Below, one piece after another: positions 42,436 to 50,657 of a DNA stretch of 64,000 nucleotides. The notes below the pieces were generated by a model that was not told the origin of the DNA, did no database searches, and saw nothing but the letters and a program-made list of their open reading frames with translations. Origin of the DNA: Halobellus limi (GTDB taxonomy: Archaea > Halobacteriota > Halobacteria > Halobacteriales > Haloferacaceae); contig NZ_CP031311.1 of the NCBI RefSeq assembly GCF_004799685.1, positions 186,001-250,000 of the forward strand. The letters are read 5' to 3'. The translations under genes were made by a program, and so were the position numbers. The stretch's first letter is position 1, and each line of letters starts with the position of its first letter.

Positions 42436-42571
42436 GCGCTCGGCGGTTCAGTTCTCTCCTCCGTCACCTCGGTCCGCGTCGCTCCGAGAGCCGTTCTCAC
42501 GGCGCGATTCCCGCCGAGCACGTGATTCCCGAGTAGGAAGATACTTCCCCGTCGCTCCGGAATCAAGCGGT

Positions 42572-42763
42572 ATGAGTCAGTTTACTGTGAGCGGCCGGTT
42601 CCAGAGCCGCGAGGGGTTCAGCGAGTTCACCACGAGCGTGGAGGCGCCCAACGAGGACGTCGCCCGCGAGCGCGTGTACGCGAACATCGGCAGCCAGCAC
42701 GGGCTGAAGCGCACGCAGATCGAACTCGACGAGGTCGCCGAGGCCGAGGAGGCCGCAGCATGA
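42572..42763 (+). CDS. rpl18a: Ribosomal protein L20a/L18Ae (LX)
   Basis: The 63-aa protein begins 'MSQFTVSGRFQSREGFSEFT' and contains 'RVYANIGSQHGLKRTQIELD', the pattern of archaeal LX/L18Ae, a large-subunit protein. Its stop overlaps the prefoldin start (ATGA), so they are translationally coupled. Confidence 0.93.
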   Translation: MSQFTVSGRFQSREGFSEFTTSVEAPNEDVARERVYANIGSQHGLKRTQIELDEVAEAEEAAA

Positions 42764-43224
42764 TGGGTGGCGGCGGTCAGCAGCAACTCCAGCAGCTCTC
42801 CCAGGAACTGCAGGCGATAGACGAGGAGATCGAGGAGCTGGAGTCCCAGGTCGAGGACCTCCAGACCGAACAGACCGAGATCGACGAGGCGATCGAGGCG
42901 ATCCGGACCCTCGAGAGCGGCTCGACGGTCCAGGTGCCCCTCGGCGGCGGCGCGTACGTCCGCGCGGAGGTCCAGGACATCGACGAGGTCATCGTCGGCC
43001 TCGGCGCCGACTTCGCGGCCGAGCAGTCCGCAGAGGACGCGGTCGACGCCCTCGAAACGAAGCAGGACGCGCTGGACGACCGCATCGAGGAGGTCCGAGA
43101 GGACATCGCCGAACTCGAATCCGAGAGTTCCGAACTCGAACAGCAGGCCCAGCAGATGCAACAGCAGATGCAGCAACAGCAGATGCAGCAGATGCAGCAG
43201 ATGGACGAAGGCGACGGCGAGTGA
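42760..43224 (+). CDS. pfdA: Prefoldin alpha subunit
   Basis: Prefoldin captures unfolded proteins and passes them to the thermosome. The 154-aa subunit has two long coiled coils (about 8-50 and 98-140) and the central beta part 'SGSTVQVPLGGGAYVRAEVQ'. The C-terminus is Gln/Met-rich (repeated MQQ). The overlap with L20a and the FtsY gene 35 bases later suggest a shared message. Confidence 0.93.
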   Translation: MMGGGGQQQLQQLSQELQAIDEEIEELESQVEDLQTEQTEIDEAIEAIRTLESGSTVQVPLGGGAYVRAEVQDIDEVIVGLGADFAAEQSAEDAVDALETKQDALDDRIEEVREDIAELESESSELEQQAQQMQQQMQQQQMQQMQQMDEGDGE

Positions 43225-43259
43225 GCCGACCCCGGTAGCACGCGAGAGAGCAGACACCA

Positions 43260-44621
43260 ATGTTTGACGGACTGAAAAAGAAACTCGACAGCTTCCGGGA
43301 GGACGTCGAGGAGACGGCCGAAGAGAACGCCGAGGAGGCCGCCCCCGACGACTCCGAGTCGGTAGCCTCTGACGAGGAGTCGGTCGCGTCGGACGAATCC
43401 GCCGCTTCCGACGCTCCCGCGGACGAGTCCGGGGACGTCTCCGCGGAAGAACCCGGAAACGCCTCCCAGGACGCTTCTGCGGCCGGATCACCGACCGGGT
43501 CGACGGGCCGGTCCGCGAGCGTCGACGCGGAAGCCGACGGCCCCGCGGACGGAGACGGCGACGCTTCCGAAGTCGAATCCGGCGCTACCGACGGGGAGAC
43601 CGCGAGCGACGACAGAGCGGCCGTCAGCGACAGCGACAGAGCGGCCGACAGCGACGACGCCGACACCGGTCCGCTCGCCTCCGAAGAGGCCGCGGCCGCG
43701 CTCCGAGAGGACGCGACGGACGACTCGGGTCCCGGTCGACTCAAGCGCGCGGCGGCGTTCGCCACGGGGAAGATCATCATCGAGGAGGAGGACCTCGAAG
43801 ACCCCCTGTGGGAACTGGAGATGGCCCTTCTGGAGAGCGACGTCGAGATGAACGTCGCCGAGGAGATCCTCGATACGATCCGCGAGAAGATGATCGGCGA
43901 GACGCGAGCGCAGGTCGAAACCACGGGCGAACTCGTCCAGACCGCCCTGCACGACGCCCTTTATGAGGTGATAAGCGTCGGACAGTTCGACTTCGACGAG
44001 CGCGTCGAAGAGAGTGAGAAGCCGGTGACGATCGTCTTCACCGGCGTCAACGGCGTCGGCAAGACGACGAGCATCGCGAAGATGGCGCGGTACTTCGAGC
44101 GCAAGGAGCTGTCGGTCGTGATGGCGAACGGCGACACCTACCGCGCCGGCGCGAACGAGCAGATCCAGAAACACGCCGACAACCTCGATACGAAGCTCAT
44201 CACCCACGAGCAGGGCGGCGACCCCGCGGCCGTGCTCTACGACGCCGTCGAGTACGCCGAGGCCCACGACGTCGACGTCGTCCTCGGCGACACCGCGGGT
44301 CGGCTCCACACCTCCAACGACCTGATGGCGCAGTTGGAGAAGATCGACCGCGTCGTCGACCCCGATATGACGCTGTTCGTCGACGAGGCGGTCGCGGGCC
44401 AGGACGCCGTCGAGCGCGCGAAGACGTTCAACGACGCCGCGGAAATCGACGGGGCCGTCCTCACGAAGGCCGACGCCGACTCCAACGGCGGCGCGGCCAT
44501 CTCCATCGCCTACGTCACGGGCAAGCCGATCCTCTTCTTAGGAACCGGCCAGGGCTACGACGACATCGAACGGTTCGATCCCGAGCGGATGGTCGAACGG
44601 CTCGTCGGCGAGGAGTCGTAG
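43260..44621 (+). CDS. ftsY: Signal recognition particle receptor FtsY
   Basis: FtsY is the membrane-side GTPase that docks SRP-ribosome complexes. The 453-aa protein has a long acidic, Ser-rich N-terminus (about 15-150), as in haloarchaea. The NG domain follows with G1 'GVNGVGKTTSIAKMARYFE', 'DTAGRLHTSNDLM' and 'TKADADSNGG'. The acidic region probably mediates membrane or translocon contact at high salt. It ends the L39e to FtsY gene run; srp54 is 1.6 kb downstream. Confidence 0.95.
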   Translation: MFDGLKKKLDSFREDVEETAEENAEEAAPDDSESVASDEESVASDESAASDAPADESGDVSAEEPGNASQDASAAGSPTGSTGRSASVDAEADGPADGDGDASEVESGATDGETASDDRAAVSDSDRAADSDDADTGPLASEEAAAALREDATDDSGPGRLKRAAAFATGKIIIEEEDLEDPLWELEMALLESDVEMNVAEEILDTIREKMIGETRAQVETTGELVQTALHDALYEVISVGQFDFDERVEESEKPVTIVFTGVNGVGKTTSIAKMARYFERKELSVVMANGDTYRAGANEQIQKHADNLDTKLITHEQGGDPAAVLYDAVEYAEAHDVDVVLGDTAGRLHTSNDLMAQLEKIDRVVDPDMTLFVDEAVAGQDAVERAKTFNDAAEIDGAVLTKADADSNGGAAISIAYVTGKPILFLGTGQGYDDIERFDPERMVERLVGEES

Positions 44622-44671
44622 CCGCGCGGTTCCTCGACAGTACCCCGAACCACTCGATCCCGTGGCGGTCG

Positions 44672-44749
44672 TACTGTCGGCTGTAAATCTGCGAGGCATT
44701 CCGCGACTCCGGGGTCGCGGACCTCTCGAAATAGTTACAGCCGACAGTA
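44672..44749. repeat. 78-bp element with perfect 15-bp terminal inverted repeats
   Basis: The ends tactgtcggctgtaa (44672-44686) and ttacagccgacagta (44735-44749) are exact reverse complements. Inside is a second perfect hairpin ccgcgac/gtcgcgg, so the whole element can fold. A partial end 'cgacagta' also lies at 44634. It sits between the convergent ftsY and acetyltransferase genes. It may be a miniature inverted-repeat element or a two-way terminator. Confidence 0.65.
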
Positions 44750-45340
44750 TCACCGTTCTGCCGGCGGTCGCTGTACCGCCTCCGCGATCGCGGCGTCCAG
44801 AGAGAGCTCCATCGAGAGGCCCATTCCCTTCCGCTCGGTGACCTCGAAGTCGACGTTACGGTAGACGGAGATGGCGCGGCGGTTCTCCTTCTCGACGTCC
44901 AGTTGAAGCGTCTTGTGACCTCTGTCGGCGGCGGAGGCGATGAGGTGTTTGATCAGTTCGGAGCCGACCCCGCGGTTCTGGTAGTCGTCGTGCACGAAGA
45001 TCACGAACTGGGGATCTTCGGTCGCGGCCGGGACGACGCCGACGTGTCCGACGACGCGGTCGTCGTCGACGGCGACCAGGTTCCAGCCGTTCTCGGTGAG
45101 CTTGGTCAGCCACTCTTCGAGCCGGTCTCGATTCGCCGGCGGCAGCCCCATCGTGCGGTTCTCCGGATCGAGGTCCTCGTACATCCTCACGACCGCGTCG
45201 AACTCGCTCTCCTCGTAGCGTCGGACGAGTAACGGGGTCTCCTCGCCGTCGACGAACCGTGGACACCGCGGCGGGCAGAACGGCGTTCCGGTGCACTCCG
45301 AGGGGTCCCAGTAGGTGCATCGACGGTCGGATTCGTTCAT
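44750..45340 (-). CDS. GNAT acetyltransferase with N-terminal four-Cys motif
   Basis: The 196-aa protein has a Cys-rich start (C8, C16, C22, C26 in 'CTYWDPSECTGTPFCPPRC') that could bind zinc. A GNAT fold from about residue 35 follows: 'LVAVDDDRVVGHVGVVP', the acetyl-CoA loop 'YQNRGVGSELIKHL' and 'KENRRAISVYRNVDF'. The substrate (amino acid, protein N-terminus or antibiotic) is unknown. Its stop is at the edge of the inverted-repeat element. Confidence 0.85.
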   Translation of the reverse strand: MNESDRRCTYWDPSECTGTPFCPPRCPRFVDGEETPLLVRRYEESEFDAVVRMYEDLDPENRTMGLPPANRDRLEEWLTKLTENGWNLVAVDDDRVVGHVGVVPAATEDPQFVIFVHDDYQNRGVGSELIKHLIASAADRGHKTLQLDVEKENRRAISVYRNVDFEVTERKGMGLSMELSLDAAIAEAVQRPPAER

Positions 45341-45564
45341 TATTTACCCTCCGTCACGACGCCCCGCGCGATCTTTTTCGCGTCTCTCCCGCGGAGCGGG
45401 AGCGACCGCCTCGGGGAGGACGCACGAGATCGACGACGCGCCCTGACGGCGTCGATAGACGGACCCTCGATGGGGCGATCACGCGGGAAAGACGATCGGA
45501 TCTCTGCCATTTCCTGCGGATACGTGGCCTGGGAACAATTATCTTACTTCGAAACCGCTCGCGA

Positions 45565-46209
45565 TCAGTCGACCGCCAGCGCCAGCCCCAGGGTGATCAT
45601 CGCGCCGCCGCCGAGCCAACTCAGCCGCGAGGTCGTGGTCGCCGAAGAGAGCGCGTCTCCCACGCGGCCGGACGCGACGGCGACGCCCGAGAGGTACACC
45701 GCCGTCAGCGCGGCGTAGGTCGCCCCGAGAAACAGCATCCGGACGGCGGCGTCGGGGCCGGACCCGGCGAACCCGGGGAGGAACGCGAGGAAGAACAGCG
45801 CCACCTTCGGGTTGAGCGCGTTGACGAGGACGCCGCGGCGGAAGCTCCCCGTCGCGTTCGCGGCCGCTCCGCCCCTCTCCCCCGCAGCGCCGAACTCGTC
45901 GTTCCTGATCGCCTGCACGCCGAGGTAGACGAGATAGACCGCGCCGGCGTACTTGACGATCCGGTAGGCGGCGGGGGCGGCGCGGAGGAGCGCGGCGAGA
46001 CCCAGGGCCGCCGCCGTCGTGTGGAAGAGGACGCCGGTGGAGACGCCGAACGCCGACCGGACGCCGGCGTCGCGGCTCTGGATCCCCCGCGCGAGGACGT
46101 ACATCGTGTCCGGGCCGGGCGTGAGGATGAGCGCGACGGCGGCCGCGCAGAAGGCGAGGTAGGTCGGGAGGTCCGGAACGAAGGAAACGACGTCGGAGAC
46201 GAGCGGCAC
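45565..46209 (-). CDS. LysE/RhtB-type amino acid exporter
   Basis: The 214-aa membrane protein has six helices and family words 'LILTPGPDTMYVLARGI', 'GVSTGVLFHTTAAALGLAAL' and 'NALNPKVALFFLAFLPGF', fitting LysE/RhtB exporters of amino acids such as homoserine or threonine. The GTG at 46209 gives the usual N-terminus, with a short 'PLVSDVVSFVPDLP' lead. It is divergent from srp54 with 63 bases between starts. Confidence 0.88.
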   Translation of the reverse strand: MPLVSDVVSFVPDLPTYLAFCAAAVALILTPGPDTMYVLARGIQSRDAGVRSAFGVSTGVLFHTTAAALGLAALLRAAPAAYRIVKYAGAVYLVYLGVQAIRNDEFGAAGERGGAAANATGSFRRGVLVNALNPKVALFFLAFLPGFAGSGPDAAVRMLFLGATYAALTAVYLSGVAVASGRVGDALSSATTTSRLSWLGGGAMITLGLALAVD

Positions 46210-46241
46210 GGGAGACCGATCGTCGGCGTCGCAGAAAAAGC

Positions 46242-46249
46242 CTTTACCC
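46242..46249 (+). promoter_or_regulatory. TATA box of srp54
   Basis: The box 'ctttaccc' is about 24-31 bases before the srp54 ATG at 46273. Confidence 0.5.
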
Positions 46250-46272
46250 GCGTGGTGGCGTAGAGAGCGGTA

Positions 46273-47685
46273 ATGGTACTCGATAATCTCGGGAGTTCCC
46301 TCCGAAGCAGTCTCGACAAGCTGCAGGGGAAGTCCCGCCTCGACGAGGAGGACGTCGAGGAGATCGTCAAGGAGATCCAGCGCTCGCTGCTCTCCGCCGA
46401 CGTCGAAGTCGATCTCGTGATGGACCTCTCCTCGTCGATCGAAGAGCGCGCGACCGAGGAGGAACCGCCCGCGGGGACGTCCGCGCGGGACCACGTCCTC
46501 AGGATCGTCTACGAGGAACTCGTCGACCTCGTCGGCGAGTCGACGGACCTCCCGCTGGAGTCCCAGACGATCCTCCTCGCCGGGCTCCAGGGGTCGGGCA
46601 AGACCACGAGCGCCGCGAAGATGGCGTGGTGGTTCTCGAAGAAGGGACTCCGTCCCGCCGTCATCCAGACGGACACCTTCCGCCCCGGCGCCTACGACCA
46701 GGCCAAGCAGATGTGCGAGCGCGCCGAGGTGGAGTTCTACGGCGATCCCGACGAGTCCGACCCCGTCACGATCGCCCGCGAGGGCCTCGAAGCCACCGAG
46801 GACGCCGACGTCCACATCGTCGACACCGCCGGTCGGCACGCCCTCGAAGACGACCTCATCGCCGAGATCGAGGAGATCGAGTCGGTCGTCGAGCCCGACC
46901 GCTCGCTCCTTGTGCTGGACGCCGCGATCGGCCAGGGCGCGAAGGAGCAGGCCCGCGAGTTCGACGACGCCATCGGCATCGGCGGCGTCGTCGTCACCAA
47001 ACTCGATGGGACGGCGAAGGGCGGGGGTGCGCTCACTGCCGTCAACGAGACCGGCTCCTCGATCGCCTTCCTGGGGACCGGCGAGACCGTCCAGGACATC
47101 GAGCGCTTCGAGCCCAACGGCTTCATCTCCCGACTGCTCGGGATGGGCGACCTCAAGCAGCTCTCCGAGCGCGTCGAGCGCGCGATGGCCGAGACGGGAG
47201 AGGAGGAAGACGACTGGGACCCCGAAGACATTATGGAGGGGTCGTTCACCCTCAAGGATATGCAGAAGCAGATGGAGGCGATGAACCGGATGGGGCCGCT
47301 CGATCAGGTCCTCGATATGATCCCGGGCCTCGGCGGCGGGTTCAAAGACCAGCTGCCGGACGACGCGATGGACGTCACCCAGGACCGGATGCGCGCCTTC
47401 GACGTCATTATGGACTCGATGACCGACGACGAACTGGAGAATCCCCGCTCGATCGGCGCGTCCCGGACCCGCCGGATCGCCCGCGGCTCCGGGAAGGACG
47501 AAGAGACCGTCCGCGAACTCCTCGAACAGCACAAGATGATGGAGCAGACCATCCAGCAGTTCCAGGGGATGGGCGACGGCGACATGCAGCGGATGATGAA
47601 GAAGCTCCAGAATCAGGGCGGCGGTGGCGGCGGGATGGGCGGCCTCGGCGGCGGTGGCGGTGGCGGCCTCGGGCCGTTCGGATAG
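46273..47685 (+). CDS. ffh: Signal recognition particle protein SRP54 (Ffh)
   Basis: SRP54 binds signal peptides and 7S RNA and delivers ribosomes to FtsY. The 470-aa protein has the N domain, G1 '[19 protein letters not shown]', '[20 protein letters not shown]', '[13 protein letters not shown]', and a Met-rich M domain (about 300-435) with '[19 protein letters not shown]'. The C-terminus ends in a Gly-rich tail. FtsY, its receptor, is upstream in the same window. Confidence 0.96.
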   Translation: MVLDNLGSSLRSSLDKLQGKSRLDEEDVEEIVKEIQRSLLSADVEVDLVMDLSSSIEERATEEEPPAGTSARDHVLRIVYEELVDLVGESTDLPLESQTILLAGLQGSGKTTSAAKMAWWFSKKGLRPAVIQTDTFRPGAYDQAKQMCERAEVEFYGDPDESDPVTIAREGLEATEDADVHIVDTAGRHALEDDLIAEIEEIESVVEPDRSLLVLDAAIGQGAKEQAREFDDAIGIGGVVVTKLDGTAKGGGALTAVNETGSSIAFLGTGETVQDIERFEPNGFISRLLGMGDLKQLSERVERAMAETGEEEDDWDPEDIMEGSFTLKDMQKQMEAMNRMGPLDQVLDMIPGLGGGFKDQLPDDAMDVTQDRMRAFDVIMDSMTDDELENPRSIGASRTRRIARGSGKDEETVRELLEQHKMMEQTIQQFQGMGDGDMQRMMKKLQNQGGGGGGMGGLGGGGGGGLGPFG

Positions 47686-47795
47686 CGCTCTGATTTCGTG
47701 GTCGGCGGCCGCGACGCGTTCGGCGTCGATCGGAACGCGTTCGATGTCGGCCGCGACACGTCCGATTTTTGACCCCCGCGCCCGTCGGCCGTCGT

Positions 47796-48377
47796 ATGAC
47801 CGTCCGGGAGGTGGCTCGCGATGCCTACCGCGAGGCGCTCCCAGCGCTCGCTGCGAGCCTCGTCGGCGGCCTGTTCGCGGGCGTCGTTCTCAGCGGAATG
47901 CGCGCGGAACTGCGCGCGGTCCCCGGCCTGCTCGTTCTCGTCCCCGCGCTGCTCGCGACCCGCGGCAACGTCTACGGTTCGCTCGGGGCGCGCATCTCGA
48001 CCGCGCTCCACCAGGGGCTCGTGGAACCCCGAGTGCGCGGCGGCGACGAGCGCCTCCGCGCGGCGGTGGCGGCGGCCCTGGCGAACGGCCTGCTCGTGTC
48101 GTCGTTCGCGGCCGTCGCGGTGTTCGCGATCCTCACCGCACTCGGCGACACCGTCGCGCCGCTGCCCGTGCTCGTCGCGACCGCGGTCCTCTCGGGGCTG
48201 CTCTCGGGGGTCACGCTCGCGGGCGTCGTCGTCACCGCCGTCTTCGCAGGCTACCGCCGCGGCCGCGACCCCGACACGCTCGTTGGGCCGCTCGTGACGA
48301 CGACGGGCGACCTCTTCGGAATGTTGTTCCTGCTCGTGGCGGTCAGGCTCGTCCTGTCCGCCGCCGGGGTGATCTGA
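47796..48377 (+). CDS. MgtE-type divalent cation channel half, first
   Basis: The 193-aa membrane protein matches one MgtE integral-membrane domain: 'VPGLLVLVPALLATRGNVYG' and 'TGDLFGMLFLLVAVRLV' with five helices. Classical MgtE has one such domain behind cytoplasmic CBS parts. Here it stands alone, directly before a second domain. They probably work together in Mg2+ or related ion transport. The ATG at 47796 is preferred. Confidence 0.85.
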   Translation: MTVREVARDAYREALPALAASLVGGLFAGVVLSGMRAELRAVPGLLVLVPALLATRGNVYGSLGARISTALHQGLVEPRVRGGDERLRAAVAAALANGLLVSSFAAVAVFAILTALGDTVAPLPVLVATAVLSGLLSGVTLAGVVVTAVFAGYRRGRDPDTLVGPLVTTTGDLFGMLFLLVAVRLVLSAAGVI

Positions 48378-48935
48378 GTGGCGACCGACTGGACCGTCCG
48401 GGCGATCACGCGCGCGATGCTCCCGGTGCTTCTCGCCCTGACGCTCGTCGAGGTCGGCAGCGGCCTCGTACTCGGCCAGTTCGAGGCGCAACTCCTGCGG
48501 TATCCCACCCTGCTCGCGCTCGTGCCCGTGACGATCGGCACGGCGGGAAACCTCGGGAGCATCCTCGCCGCCCGGCTCTCGACATCGTTTCACCTCGGGA
48601 CGCTCTCGTTCGATCCGACGGACGAACACCTCGCCGGCAACGCCCTCGCGACGCTCGCGCTCGCGATCTCCATCTTCCCGATCGTGGGGATCGGCGCGTG
48701 GGGTCTCACCGCGGTGTTCGGCGGCGTTCGACTCGGTCCCGGGACGGTGGTCGCCGTCGCGCTCAGTTCGGGGATCGCCCTCGCCGTCCTCGCGGTCGCG
48801 GTGACGCTCTCGGTCACGTACGTCGCCTATCGGTTCAGTCTCGACCCCGACGACGTCGTCATCCCGGTCGTCACCAACACCTGCGACGTCCTCGGGGTCG
48901 TGGTGCTGTTCGCGACCGTGCAGGTGCTCCTCTAA
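48378..48935 (+). CDS. MgtE-type divalent cation channel half, second
   Basis: The 185-aa protein is a second MgtE membrane domain ('LLALVPVTIGTAGNLGSILA', 'VVIPVVTNTCDVLGVVVLFA'). Its GTG start follows the preceding stop with no gap, so the two genes are coupled and likely form a heteromeric pore. The CBS regulatory part of MgtE is absent from both. Confidence 0.85.
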   Translation: MATDWTVRAITRAMLPVLLALTLVEVGSGLVLGQFEAQLLRYPTLLALVPVTIGTAGNLGSILAARLSTSFHLGTLSFDPTDEHLAGNALATLALAISIFPIVGIGAWGLTAVFGGVRLGPGTVVAVALSSGIALAVLAVAVTLSVTYVAYRFSLDPDDVVIPVVTNTCDVLGVVVLFATVQVLL

Positions 48936-48987
48936 AGCGGGGACCAAACCAACGGCGACCTCGCTAGCGCGACGGTCCGCCGTATCG

Positions 48988-49059
48988 CAACGGACGCCGA
49001 TTGATCGACCCTCCGCAACCGACGCCGATTGATCGACCCTCCGCAACCGACGCCGATTA
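48988..49059. repeat. 28-bp tandem repeat, two and a half copies
   Basis: The unit 'gcaac(g/c)gacgccgattga' plus ten bases occurs at 48988 and 49016, and a 16-base partial copy at 49044. There is one mismatch between the full copies. It ends 25 bases before the Gate-domain gene. It is too regular in spacing-free tandem to be CRISPR. Confidence 0.8.
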
Positions 49060-49084
49060 GTCGGCGGCGCGCCAAGCGCCGCGC

Positions 49085-50158
49085 GTGCAACCCGCAGGGA
49101 TCGTCGCCTCGGCCTGGCTCGTCCTCGTCGAATCGGTCTGGCCCGTGCTCGTCGAGGTCGCCCCGCGAGTCGCCCGCATCGCCGTCTTCATCGCGGTCGG
49201 CGTCTTCCTCGCGAACGTCGCCGTCGGCTTCGGCCTCGTCGAGAAGATCGCGACCGTCTCGAAGTACCTCACCCGGCCGGCGAACCTCCCCGACGAGGTC
49301 GGGACCGCCATCGTCACGACCGCGGCGTCGACGACCGCGGGCTACGGGATGCTCGCGGACTTCCGGGAGTCGGGCCGACTCGACGACGTCGAGACGCTCA
49401 TCGCCGTCACGATGAACACCTTCTTCGGCTTCGTCCAGCACATCTTCACCTTCTACGCGCCGGTGTTGATCCCGATCCTCGGGCTCGAAGTCGGCCTGCT
49501 CTACGTCGGCGCGCGCGCCGCCGTCGCGCTCGGGATCACGATCGCCGGCGTCCTCGCGGGAACGGTGCTGCTCTCGGGCGACCGCGCTCCCGCCGCCGCG
49601 CCCCGCTCTGCCGGTTCCGAGAGCGCGACCGACGGCGGGCTTGCGGCCGACGGGGCGACCGAACGCGGCGATCCCGCGGTCGCCGCCGACGTCGACGACC
49701 CCGAACCGCCGCTCGAGGTCCTCCGCACCGCCGGCGAGAAGACGTGGCCGAAACTGAAGCGCATCGTCCCGCGGCTGGCGATCGTCTACGTGCTCGTCAC
49801 GCTCCTCGTCCGGACGTACGACCTGGAGTCGGCGACGGCGGTCGCCGAACCCCTGACGGCGCTCTTGGGCCTTCCCGGGGCGTCGCTGCCGGTCATCGCG
49901 GTGTTCGCCTTCGACACGACCGCCGGCGCGGCGACCATCGCGCCGATGATCGGGTCGACGTTCACCCCGCGGACGGCCGTGGCCACGATGCTGCTCGGCG
50001 GGATCGTCTCCTTCGCGGTCTCGACGTTCAAGCGCTCGATCCCCTTCCAGTACGGCATCTGGGGGCCGAAGTTCGGCTCGAAGGTGATCGTCGTCAACAC
50101 GGCGCTGAAGATCGTCTTCATCGCGGCGGCGCTGGTCCTGCTTCTCGCACCGGTGTGA
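49085..50158 (+). CDS. Nucleoside-recognition (Gate) domain membrane protein
   Basis: The 357-aa protein has two Gate-type halves. The first (about 15-160) includes 'GTAIVTTAASTTAGYGMLAD' and 'MNTFFGFVQHIFTFYAPVLI'. The second (about 225-357) includes 'AVFAFDTTAGAATIAPMIGS'. A polar loop (about 165-215) separates them. Such proteins resemble concentrative nucleoside or spore-maturation permeases, and many may transport nucleobases or ions. The GTG at 49085 is the chosen start. The substrate is unknown. Confidence 0.82.
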   Translation: MQPAGIVASAWLVLVESVWPVLVEVAPRVARIAVFIAVGVFLANVAVGFGLVEKIATVSKYLTRPANLPDEVGTAIVTTAASTTAGYGMLADFRESGRLDDVETLIAVTMNTFFGFVQHIFTFYAPVLIPILGLEVGLLYVGARAAVALGITIAGVLAGTVLLSGDRAPAAAPRSAGSESATDGGLAADGATERGDPAVAADVDDPEPPLEVLRTAGEKTWPKLKRIVPRLAIVYVLVTLLVRTYDLESATAVAEPLTALLGLPGASLPVIAVFAFDTTAGAATIAPMIGSTFTPRTAVATMLLGGIVSFAVSTFKRSIPFQYGIWGPKFGSKVIVVNTALKIVFIAAALVLLLAPV

Positions 50159-50186
50159 GCCGCGGACCGAACGTCTTTGCCGACCG

Positions 50187-50271
50187 CCCGTCGGGATCGC
50201 CCGGTCGCCGCTCTCGCCCGTTGGGGCTGCCCGGCCGCTACTCTCGCTCGTCGGGATCGACCGGCCGCCCG
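50187..50271. repeat. Three degenerate 30-bp units entering the UPF0201 gene
   Basis: Units start at 50187, 50217 and 50247 and share 'c(c/t)cgt(c/t)ggg(a/g)', then 'ccgg' and 'cgct(c/a)(t)ctcg' words. The third unit covers the stop and last codons of UPF0201 (50238-50657), so the array extends from the gene end into the spacer. Confidence 0.65.
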
Positions 50272-50657
50272 TCCTCCGTCGGCGGCGCGACGTGGTCGAT
50301 GTACGACTCGACGTCGGGCTCGTTGACCGTGACGTGCACCTGGATGTCCCCGAGTTCGTCGGGGTTCCCGACGGCGAAGTTGATCACGCCCTTGAACGCC
50401 GCCTGCTTCTTCAGCGCGAAGGAGAACCCCTCGTCGTCGGCGCGCTTGAAGAACTCCGTGCGGGCGGTTTCGAGGATCTCCTGCTCGTGGAGGCGCTCGG
50501 AGAAGCGCTCCAGCGAGTGGGTTTCACCCACCAACTCTCCCGGCCGGTGCTCGAACTCCACGTTCGGGAACAGGTTGCGGACCGCGTCCTCGACGCGGTC
50601 TGTCACCTCCGTGTCGCGGACCGGCGCGACGATCCGGGCGTCGACGCGGTAGATCAT
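50238..50657 (-). CDS. UPF0201 RNA-binding-like protein
   Basis: The 139-aa protein begins 'MIYRVDARIVAPVRDTEVTD' and has 'NLFPNVEFEHRPGELVGETH', typical of archaeal UPF0201. The family has an L5-like fold and is thought to bind RNA. It overlaps the next upstream gene (UPF0200) by four bases, a conserved pairing in archaea. The C-terminal tail lies in the repeat. Confidence 0.87.
   Translation of the reverse strand: MIYRVDARIVAPVRDTEVTDRVEDAVRNLFPNVEFEHRPGELVGETHSLERFSERLHEQEILETARTEFFKRADDEGFSFALKKQAAFKGVINFAVGNPDELGDIQVHVTVNEPDVESYIDHVAPPTEDGRPVDPDERE

Noticed and set aside
48988-49059. CRISPR-like regular repeats
   Set aside because: The 28-bp units are directly adjacent with no spacers, only 2.5 copies exist, and no cas gene is nearby.
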